Positions 5,501 through 11,179 of a stretch of 11,179 bases of DNA are shown here, piece after piece. How positions within the stretch are numbered: position 1 is the stretch's first letter; every line of letters begins with the position of its first letter. Origin of the DNA: Verrucomicrobiota bacterium (GTDB lineage Bacteria > Verrucomicrobiota > Verrucomicrobiia > Limisphaerales > UBA8199); the NCBI GenBank assembly GCA_026397855.1, contig JAPLUA010000073.1, positions 1 to 11,179 on the forward strand, written 5' to 3'. Under the pieces are notes generated by a model. It worked only from the letters and a program-made list of their open reading frames with translations, had not been told where the DNA came from and searched no databases. A program made the position numbers and the translations under genes.

Positions 5501-6349
5501 ATGAAAGCCATTCTTGTTGGATTGCTGCTATCCGCAGCGACCGTGTTCGCCGCGCCGAATCCCTTCTTCGTATTCGATAACGGGCTGAACGGCACCAACC
5601 TCCAGACCATTGATGCGAAGCTCGACCTCGTGAAGGAGATCGGCTTCGACGGCCTGAGCTGGCGGACCGATTCGCCGGATCGGGTCAAGCAGGTTCTGGA
5701 GGGCGCGAAGCGGCGCAGCCTGAACGTATTCGTCATCTATGCCGCCCTTGACCTCAAGGATGGCAAGCTCGTTTATGACCCGCGCCTTAGGGACATCGTC
5801 GCCCTCTGCCACGGCACCGACACGATCATCTGGCCCACCATGACGAGCAAGCAATTCAAGCCCTCCGACCCCGCGGGGGATGACATCGCCGTGACCGGTC
5901 TGCGTGACTTCGCCGACCTCTGCGCGTCCAATGGAGTGCGCGTAGCCATATATCCGCACGTCGGCTGCTGGGTTCACCGCGTCGAGGACGCCTTGCGCGT
6001 GGTGAAGAAAGTGGACCGCAAGAACGTCGGGCTGACCTTCAACCTCTGCCACGCGTTAATGGATGGCGCGGAGGACCACGTCCCGGCGTTGATCGAGCAG
6101 GCGGCGCCTTATCTGTTCGTCGCAACCCTCAACGGCGCTGACTCCCATCCGCCCAAGCCGGAATGGGGGCAGTTGATCCAGCCGCTCGACAAAGGCAGCT
6201 ACGACGTCCGCATCGTGTTGAAGAAGCTGAGATCCGTCGGGTTCAAAGGGCCTGTGGGCCTGCAATGCTTCAGCATTAAAGGGGACCCGAAAACGCTGCT
6301 GACCGGCTCAATGGGTGCCTGGCGCAGGCTGACCAGTACTGAACCATAA
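5501..6349 (+). CDS. Exported sugar phosphate isomerase/epimerase-like TIM-barrel protein
   Basis: This is a 282-residue protein of the xylose-isomerase-like / AP-endonuclease-2 superfamily. Start ATG 5501 lies 2 nt after the oxidoreductase stop; a GTG at 5483 would overlap that gene but spoil the signal peptide. Residues 1-18 are a clean signal peptide (MKAILVGLLLSAATVFA). Barrel landmarks are IGFDGLSWRTDSPD (47-60), VAIYPHVGCWV (148-158), VGLTFNLCHAL (176-186), LNGAD (210-214) and PVGLQCFSIKGDP (251-263). H153, H184 and D214 are likely metal or substrate ligands. The last strand has Gln255 where many superfamily members have Glu; I believe this is common in this secreted subfamily. Export and tight coupling suggest it works with the oxidoreductase on the same periplasmic sugar-type substrate. 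The substrate is unknown. Confidence 0.88.
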   Translation: MKAILVGLLLSAATVFAAPNPFFVFDNGLNGTNLQTIDAKLDLVKEIGFDGLSWRTDSPDRVKQVLEGAKRRSLNVFVIYAALDLKDGKLVYDPRLRDIVALCHGTDTIIWPTMTSKQFKPSDPAGDDIAVTGLRDFADLCASNGVRVAIYPHVGCWVHRVEDALRVVKKVDRKNVGLTFNLCHALMDGAEDHVPALIEQAAPYLFVATLNGADSHPPKPEWGQLIQPLDKGSYDVRIVLKKLRSVGFKGPVGLQCFSIKGDPKTLLTGSMGAWRRLTSTEP

Positions 6350-6433
6350 TTGGTCTTGCGCCTATAATTACCGTCCGCAACACCCTTTACGCGGCCGTTA
6401 TGGAGTGGTCGGCGCGAGGATTGCAAAAAAGGA

Positions 6434-6853
6434 TCACTTGAGCCGTCCTGCCGCGCGTTCTCGTTCCAGAAACATGCCAGGCTTGAGCACAAGCAGTCCA
6501 TAGAAGGCTCTGTCCATCAGCCCCCCGAAGTCGTCTCGATCGAGCGTGAGGAGAGTATCGGCCCAGGCCAGGGCGCCGAACAGAATAGGTCGGTCTTTAC
6601 CGGCGTGGAATACAGCCGGGCGATCGAGGGTAAGCACGTCGTCCATGACGAGCAACGCGGGCCGCAGCCGCGCCCACTCGGCGCTCGCCAATGGGGACAT
6701 GTCTGGCAGGTTGCGGAGCACTTCCTCCAGCGCGTACGGAGTTGATACGAGGACCCAGCCGTTAGCCGACGCACGGCGGAAGATTTCGCTCGAGGCGCCA
6801 GTCGTCGAGCCGCTGGCAGCCAGTAGAACGCTGGTGTCGAGAAAGAGTCTCAC
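6434..6853 (-). CDS. PIN-domain ribonuclease toxin, VapC-like
   Basis: This 139-residue PIN protein is probably the RNase toxin of a type II toxin-antitoxin pair. The acidic site is present: D6 in RLFLDTSVLL, E43/E44 in YALEEVLRN, D87 in GKDRPI, D99 in AWADTLLTLDRDDF, with D105/D107 following. These are the metal ligands of the family. The length is typical. The start is GTG at 6853-6851, overlapping the antitoxin stop in GTGA, so translation is probably coupled. It belongs to the general PIN_3/COG1569-like type rather than to a named VapC. It ends 84 nt from the convergent isomerase gene. No intrinsic terminator is visible in that gap. Confidence 0.88.
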   Translation of the reverse strand: MRLFLDTSVLLAASGSTTGASSEIFRRASANGWVLVSTPYALEEVLRNLPDMSPLASAEWARLRPALLVMDDVLTLDRPAVFHAGKDRPILFGALAWADTLLTLDRDDFGGLMDRAFYGLLVLKPGMFLERERAAGRLK

Positions 6854-7050
6854 TTGCCCTCACGAAATCGCTGCATGTCGGCTTCGTCTTCGGCGATCCA
6901 AGCGGCGGTTTGCTCGCGAGTGAACTTACGGGGGTCAGGCATCCGCGCGCCTTGCGCGCGCAGCCGTGCGGCGAGAAAGAGCATTAACTCCTGCTTCTGT
7001 TCCGGTGGCAGCGCGTCAGCCGCAGCTTCAATTTCAGCAAGGTTGCTCAT
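6850..7050 (-). CDS. Antitoxin partner of the PIN toxin
   Basis: This 66-residue acidic protein is read first in the toxin-antitoxin operon. The helical N-terminal half has ALPPEQKQELMLFLAARLRA (13-32), a pattern seen in small VapB-like/DUF2281-type antitoxins paired with PIN toxins. The C-terminal half, RKFTREQTAAWIAEDEADM (41-59), probably wraps the toxin and blocks its active site. No obvious ribbon-helix-helix or AbrB DNA-binding motif is visible, so autoregulation cannot be claimed. The start is ATG 7050 with no strong Shine-Dalgarno sequence. The identity rests on size, position, the 4-nt overlap with the toxin gene and recalled family resemblance. Confidence 0.8.
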   Translation of the reverse strand: MSNLAEIEAAADALPPEQKQELMLFLAARLRAQGARMPDPRKFTREQTAAWIAEDEADMQRFREGK

Positions 7051-7138
7051 AGGCGCAGACTAGCACAACACCACACGAACGACAAGGACTCGGGACTCGA
7101 AAGACGCCCAGAACCTTGTTTGAGATAAGCTGCCATCA

Positions 7139-7241
7139 GTTGCCGCGGTGGGCAAAGCGCTGGCAGCAACAGCCTACGCGGCGCGGGCCTCGTGTCTGGC
7201 CGCGCCGGATTAGGACGCGCCGGTCAGCTTTCCGCGGCAAC
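7139..7241 (+). repeat. Nested inverted repeat upstream of the DUF2330 gene
   Basis: The outer arms are perfect 10-mers, GTTGCCGCGG (7139-7148) and CCGCGGCAAC (7232-7241). Inside them GGCGCGGGCC (7180-7189) faces GGCCGCGCC (7198-7206) with one bulged base. The direct repeat CGCGCCGG occurs at 7201-7208 and 7216-7223. If transcribed it would form a cruciform-like leader 55 nt before the probable start codon. It may be a regulatory leader or a small palindromic mobile repeat. I know of no family match. Confidence 0.6.
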
Positions 7242-7295
7242 CGCGAAACTAAGCGTCACCTGGCCTGTCCAATCCCCCAAGATCGTATCAAACGT

Positions 7296-8798
7296 ATGTA
7301 TCGGATGCGGCATATCCAGGGTATTTTGGCGTTCTGCACCATTGTCGCCACCCGCGCGGCGCTGGCGGACGGGATGGTCGTTCCCGAGGTATTCTTCCCG
7401 AAGGTCGAAATTCCCAACCAGCAGGCGTTGATTCACTGCGCGGACGGCATTGAGCGGCTGGTCATCGAGACCTCGTTTCTGGGGGAGGGCACTAACTTCG
7501 CCTGGGTGGTACCCTTGCCCGCGGCGCCGGAGGTCAAGCCGGTCTCGGAAGGGTTCTTCATCAATTTGCGGCAGACGTTCCAACCCCGCCTCATCCACCA
7601 GGTCCACCCCTACTACGCCGGGATACTGTTCTTCTGCGGATTGGTACTCCTTGGCTGGCGGGGATTGAGAAACGAAACCTCCTGGCTTGCCGACCTGCCG
7701 TTGTGCCTGTTGCTGGCCGTCGGCGCGGGATTCATGGCCAAGAGCATGGTCGCCGGAATCGTTGGCGGGGGATTGGCCCTATGCACCCGCCTTTTTGGCC
7801 GCACGCCGGCGATCCTTGCCTTGTTCTTGCTGGTCGGGACGACCTTCGACGCCGCACTAACATTCGTCCCGTCGCCGAAGCACTGGGGCCTCATCAACAC
7901 CCTGGGCGAGAGTGATGCGGGGGTCACGGAGGTTGTGTTTCCAGGTGTGACCGTCCTGTCGGAGCAGCACGCCGGGGTCTTTGACATCACGACCATCCGC
8001 GGCACTAACCCGAACGCCGTCCGGCAATGGCTCGAGCACAACGGCTACCAGCTCCCCGCGTCCGCGGAGCCGGCCGTACGCTACTATGTGGAACACGGAT
8101 GGGTGTTTGTCGCCAGCAAGGTCCGGTGTGCGACCGCGGGGTCGAAGCAGGCCGCGCTGCATCCTTTGCTCTTCACCTTTGCCGCCCGCTCGCCGATTTA
8201 TCCGACTCGGCTAACCGCGGTGGCCAACGGGATTTGCGCCATGGACCTCTACGTTTTCGGCAAACGCCGTGCCACTGCCCGCCATTTCGACACCGTGCGC
8301 TGTGACCGTCTGGCGAGTAACTTGCCCTCGGATCTGAGACGCCGGCGGCCAGGCCTGGGAATCTCTGACCCCGAGATTCTAGCTCTGATAGGCGGCTCGA
8401 CCGTAGGCACGAAGCTGTCCGCGCGATTGAGCCCGAAACAGATGGCATCCGATGTGGACATCCACACAGGCGTCTTCTGGCGGACAGGAGCTACCGTTTT
8501 CAGTTATACTGGTGCCCTTACGATTGCCCTGAATGTGGCACTGCCGTTGGCGGTCCTCGGTTGGTTGCTGGCTGGGACGAGCCAGGGGGGTTGGAAGGTT
8601 ACGGAGAAAGGTATTTCGCGCTGCCGCGGGTGGCTTCTCGCGGCAGCCGTCGGCATCGGGATCACCGTCTATCTGCTCCTGCCGAAGGTCGAGATGGTGA
8701 GCCGTCCCGCCAGTTCCTTGGAGGATGGCCGGGGCGATGGACTGAGCCGAATGGCGGTGCACCATTCCAACTTGATCTGTGGGCTTCAGACCCGCTAG
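7296..8798 (+). CDS. DUF2330-containing membrane protein
   Basis: This is a protein of about 500 residues of unknown function. Start ATG 7296 (or ATG 7305, three codons later) puts a signal peptide at the N-terminus (MRHIQGILAFCTIVATRAALADG, residues 4-26). The in-frame extension back to TTG 7116 is Arg-rich, runs through the inverted repeat and looks non-coding. The DUF2330 signature is split. The first part, DGMVVPEVFFPKVEIPNQQA then ERLVIETSFLGEGTNFAWVV, is at 25-72. The second part is at 212-340 and includes VTVLSEQHAGVFDITTIRG, then AVRQWLEHNGYQLP and VEHGWVFVASKV. Between them lie three or four membrane segments (about 106-121, 130-147, 151-167, 169-190). Two more are near the C-terminus (about 405-427, 444-463). 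The protein is thus probably an inner-membrane protein with DUF2330 parts on one face. Its stop shares CTAG with the convergent gene. Confidence 0.82.
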   Translation: MYRMRHIQGILAFCTIVATRAALADGMVVPEVFFPKVEIPNQQALIHCADGIERLVIETSFLGEGTNFAWVVPLPAAPEVKPVSEGFFINLRQTFQPRLIHQVHPYYAGILFFCGLVLLGWRGLRNETSWLADLPLCLLLAVGAGFMAKSMVAGIVGGGLALCTRLFGRTPAILALFLLVGTTFDAALTFVPSPKHWGLINTLGESDAGVTEVVFPGVTVLSEQHAGVFDITTIRGTNPNAVRQWLEHNGYQLPASAEPAVRYYVEHGWVFVASKVRCATAGSKQAALHPLLFTFAARSPIYPTRLTAVANGICAMDLYVFGKRRATARHFDTVRCDRLASNLPSDLRRRRPGLGISDPEILALIGGSTVGTKLSARLSPKQMASDVDIHTGVFWRTGATVFSYTGALTIALNVALPLAVLGWLLAGTSQGGWKVTEKGISRCRGWLLAAAVGIGITVYLLLPKVEMVSRPASSLEDGRGDGLSRMAVHHSNLICGLQTR

Positions 8799-9853
8799 TC
8801 CAGGAGCCATCGGTCTAGGTGGGCAGCGACGAAGGCATCGTCGTTGAGGTGGGGGTAGGCGGCATAGACCCGGTCAATCTCATCGCCCTGGCCGGGGCTC
8901 AGACCCTCGCGCGGATCGAGACACCAGGGGCCTTCGAATAGCCCCTGCCGCCGCAGCACCTCGTGCAGGCCGGGGATGCATCCGGCGAAACCATTGGCCG
9001 CGTCGAAGAAGGCGGCGTTGGAATCGGTGACTTCATTCGCGCGGCGGAGAAACTCAGCGGGAATCGGGCTGCCGTCCTGGACTACCCGGTGGCACTCCTC
9101 CAGCAGTTCCACGGCCTTCCGGGTCCACACGGACCAGTGGCCCAGCAAGCCGCCGACAAGCCGGCGTTCGACTGTGCTGCCGCCGACCTGAAAGCGCCAC
9201 GGCGTGAGGAGGTCGAGGACAATGCTGTCGTCGTTGCCAGTATAAAGCGCAAGGTCATCCCGCCCCGCCTCGGCGACGGCCCGGAGAACCTCCAACGTCT
9301 GGTAGCGATTGAAGGGGGCGATCTTGATGGCGATAACGTTCTCGATCTCCGCGAACCGCCGCCAGAAGGCGTAGGGCAGCACACGGCCACCCACCGCCGG
9401 TTGCAGGTAGAAGCCGACGATAGGCAGGACATCCGCCACGGCACGGCAATGGGAGATCAGTTCATCTTCCCCCGCGTCCCGCATTGCTGCAAGGCTCAGC
9501 AAGCCCGCGTGCCAGCCCAACTCGCGCAACAGGGCGGCCTCGCTGAGCGCCTGCGCTGTGTCGCCGCAGATGCCGCCAATCCGGACCAGCGGCACGCGGC
9601 GTCCCGCGTCCAGGCGCGCGAGTTCCTCGGCAGCAAGCTGCAGGACGGGCCGGAGCAGGCCGTGGGCCGGGGCGCGGATGGCGAACTGGGTGGTGTGAAC
9701 TCCCACCGCCACCCCGCCCGCGCCGGCTGCGGCATAGTAGCGCAGCAGGGCGCGCTGCCGGCGTTCGTCCAGCTTGCGGCCCGCGTTGAGGGCGAGGGGG
9801 CAAGCCGGGATGACCAGTCCTCGCTGCAGCGCTTGCCGGATTTCGGGCGTCAT
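8795..9853 (-). CDS. DapA-family (dihydrodipicolinate synthase-like) class I aldolase/lyase
   Basis: This 352-residue cytoplasmic TIM-barrel enzyme of the DHDPS/N-acetylneuraminate lyase superfamily makes or cleaves a C-C bond to a keto acid through a lysine Schiff base. The Schiff-base lysine is K177 in VIAIKIAPFNRYQT. The catalytic Tyr is Y149 in VGFYLQP, corresponding to the YNxP motif. The phosphate/carboxylate-binding loop GxTGE is replaced by GVHTTQF (51-57), so the substrate is unlikely to be the lysine-pathway one. It has about 50 extra C-terminal residues (DPREGLSPGQGDEIDRVYAA, then AHLDRWLLD) compared with the usual length near 300. It starts 9 nt after the epimerase-like gene and is probably co-transcribed with it. 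Overall it is likely a sugar-acid or keto-acid aldolase, not DapA itself. Confidence 0.9.
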   Translation of the reverse strand: MTPEIRQALQRGLVIPACPLALNAGRKLDERRQRALLRYYAAAGAGGVAVGVHTTQFAIRAPAHGLLRPVLQLAAEELARLDAGRRVPLVRIGGICGDTAQALSEAALLRELGWHAGLLSLAAMRDAGEDELISHCRAVADVLPIVGFYLQPAVGGRVLPYAFWRRFAEIENVIAIKIAPFNRYQTLEVLRAVAEAGRDDLALYTGNDDSIVLDLLTPWRFQVGGSTVERRLVGGLLGHWSVWTRKAVELLEECHRVVQDGSPIPAEFLRRANEVTDSNAAFFDAANGFAGCIPGLHEVLRRQGLFEGPWCLDPREGLSPGQGDEIDRVYAAYPHLNDDAFVAAHLDRWLLD

Positions 9854-9862
9854 GATGCAGTC

Positions 9863-10966
9863 TTAGAAGCGCCCGTCCCGAGATTCAAAGTGGGTGGGCT
9901 TGTTCAAGGTCTGCCCGCCACGCAGCAGCCAGGCGGCTGCCGAGGCGATCAACTGGCCGGCGCTGACCCGCGGCGGCCCGAATAGACTGAAGGATTGCCG
10001 GGCATTGCTTAACAACGCCGTGGACGACTCTGTGCCAACGAACACCGGCGCTCTCCCCAGGTGCCGCCCGAGTGCTTCGCAAGTCTCGCGCACGCCCAGC
10101 AATTCCGGCCCGGTAAGGTTGAGCAGCAACGGGGGCGAGGCCGCCTGCTCGAAGCAGCACAGCGTCATGGCGTTGGCGTCGCCCTGCCAGAGGGTGTTGA
10201 ACCAGCCCATGCCGAGGTCCACGGGCGCACCCGCGAGGATCCGCTGAGCCAGGTCCACCAGCACGCCGTAACGGAGGTCGCAGGCGTAATTGAGCCGGAG
10301 GAGAGCGACCCGGCTGCCCAGCGTGCGGCTGAAATGCTCGAAGATCCGCTCCCGACCCAGGCAGCTCATCGCGTATTCGCCCACCGGGGCCGGAGGGTCG
10401 GTTTCCAGGGAGCCGCCGCCCGCGACGGGCGCCAGGCCATAAACATTACCCGTCGAGAACGCCACAATACGGCTGAGGGCGAATCGGCGGCAGACGATGG
10501 CCGGCAGGTGCGTGTTCATCGCCCAGGTGAGCGATTCCTGCCCGGTTGCTCCAAACTTCATCCCGGCAAGATAGAGCACGTTCGGCGAGTCCGGCAGGCG
10601 ATGCAGGGCTTCCTCATCCAGCAAATCAGCGCGGATCGTCTCGATGCCATGCCGCTGCAATCCGGCTTCGGCCCCGACCGCCGAGAAGCGGGCCACCCCG
10701 ATAATCCGTCGCTGGACGCCCGCCAGGTCCGAAGCGCGCCGGGCCATGCGCGCCAGGCTCGGGCCCATCTTGCCTGCAACCCCGAGCACAATGATGTCGC
10801 CGTTTAGCCGACGCATTGCCTCCACCACGCCCGACGGGGGCTGGCTGAGCTGTTCTTCAAGCTGCTCGATACCTTCGATGGTGCTGTCCAGTGACACAGG
10901 AAACGGAAAATAGAACCAACCACCCCCTTCGGCGAGCCCCAAAGCAATCCTTAAAGCCAGATCCAC
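9863..10966 (-). CDS. NAD-dependent epimerase/dehydratase-like (extended SDR) protein
   Basis: This protein of up to 367 residues has a Rossmann fold with the NAD loop VLGVAGKMG (60-68), an acidic residue after strand 4 (RADLLDEEAL), LYLAGMKFG (131-139) and the active-site strand IVAFSTGNVYG (167-177). The helix that should carry YxxxK reads EYAMSCLGRE: Y198 is present but residue 202 is Cys instead of Lys. The usual SDR chemistry is therefore doubtful unless another Lys or Arg (such as R205) substitutes. The C-terminal substrate domain looks complete. The start is uncertain. GTG 10966 gives an odd hydrophobic lead. GTG 10897 (then SLDSTIEGIEQLEEQL) is the likelier family start, and ATG 10816 would cut off a predicted helix. 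It is first in a two-gene operon with the DapA-like aldolase, suggesting a shared sugar-derivative pathway. Confidence 0.85.
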   Translation of the reverse strand: MDLALRIALGLAEGGGWFYFPFPVSLDSTIEGIEQLEEQLSQPPSGVVEAMRRLNGDIIVLGVAGKMGPSLARMARRASDLAGVQRRIIGVARFSAVGAEAGLQRHGIETIRADLLDEEALHRLPDSPNVLYLAGMKFGATGQESLTWAMNTHLPAIVCRRFALSRIVAFSTGNVYGLAPVAGGGSLETDPPAPVGEYAMSCLGRERIFEHFSRTLGSRVALLRLNYACDLRYGVLVDLAQRILAGAPVDLGMGWFNTLWQGDANAMTLCCFEQAASPPLLLNLTGPELLGVRETCEALGRHLGRAPVFVGTESSTALLSNARQSFSLFGPPRVSAGQLIASAAAWLLRGGQTLNKPTHFESRDGRF

Positions 10967-11023
10967 ATCCTGGCGGCTCCGCGGCCTGTTTCTGTTTCGT
11001 GGATTTTAGTTTCGACCATTAGG

Positions 11024-11061
11024 GGTATGCAGTGTATACCGATGCTGTGATTAAGAACAGC
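11024..11061. promoter_or_regulatory. Two adjacent small inverted repeats, operator-like
   Basis: GGTAT-gcagtgt-ATACC (11024-11040) is followed by GCTGT-gattaaga-ACAGC (11044-11061). They lie about 60-95 bp upstream of the longest possible start of the epimerase-like gene, in an AT-richer patch, where a repressor site or minus-strand promoter would be expected. Arms of only 5 bp could be chance. Confidence 0.35.
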
Positions 11062-11179
11062 TATGATCGAGTTCAAGTCTGGGCCAACCGGGCTGCGCTC
11101 GACCGCGCCGTCAAACCGGGCATTCTGCACGGGGCTGGTGCCCGGCGAGGCAGGCCGGCGGAGCGCGGGCCTGTTTGCA
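11032..11179 (+). other. Unassigned right edge; possible start of an unidentified + strand gene
   Basis: Two + strand frames stay open to the window edge. One runs from GTG 11032 or 11047 (VIKNSYDRVQVWANRAAL...) and the other from ATG 11063 (MIEFKSGPTGLRSTAPSN...). Neither matches a family I know and no Shine-Dalgarno sequence is visible. At this G+C content, open frames of 40-50 codons arise by chance. The neighbouring contig sequence is needed. Confidence 0.2.

Noticed and set aside
8963..9985. 340-codon + strand frame opposite the DapA-like gene
   Set aside because: The minus strand carries the Schiff-base Lys and Tyr motifs. The + frame is low-complexity and crosses the intergenic gap between two minus-strand genes.
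10061..10807. 248-codon + strand frame opposite the epimerase-like gene
   Set aside because: No domain is recognisable, and it is rich in Arg, Ala, Gln and His as expected of a shadow frame.

Overview
The window looks like a piece of a G+C-rich Verrucomicrobiota chromosome (Limisphaerales/Pedosphaera-like), possibly a metagenome contig. This rests on recalled family resemblance: a Tat-exported Gfo/Idh/MocA oxidoreductase next to an exported sugar isomerase-like protein, a DUF2330 protein, and the composite hairpin repeats ('gatgcaacccc...gggtt', 'cccagggtag...gcaaccctgggc') that I associate with these genomes. No rRNA, tRNA or CRISPR array is visible.

Left part (1-2063): a fragment that looks like the N-terminus of a REP-associated (IS200-like) transposase runs into a composite repeat. 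That repeat is split by an apparently intact IS110-family element of about 1.44 kb (about 142-1580). The element is the highlight of the window. Its transposase has D21/E63/D105/D108 and S244, and its 5' non-coding end folds into two consecutive internal loops with the layout of a bridge RNA (seekRNA). All four loop strands match the DNA they should read: both halves of the interrupted target, and both ends of the element, around a shared CT core. Joining the two ends would also build a promoter, TTGACA-N17-TATATG. Right of the element are 43-bp tandem repeats and a 12-bp-arm hairpin, with no gene until 2064.

Middle part (2064-6349), + strand: an exported beta-propeller protein; a decayed remnant that looks like the N-terminal part of a carbon-nitrogen hydrolase; a Tat-exported Gfo/Idh/MocA oxidoreductase; and, 2 nt after its stop, an exported xylose-isomerase-like TIM-barrel protein. 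The last two probably act together on a sugar or sugar derivative outside the cytoplasm; the substrate cannot be read from sequence.

Right part (6434-11179): a minus-strand VapBC-type toxin-antitoxin pair whose reading frames overlap by 4 nt; a + strand DUF2330 membrane protein preceded by a nested inverted repeat; and a minus-strand pair made of an NAD-dependent epimerase/dehydratase-like protein and a DapA-family aldolase, 9 nt apart. The DUF2330 and DapA-like genes converge so tightly that one CTAG gives both their stop codons. The last 200 bases hold two small inverted repeats and no gene I can name.
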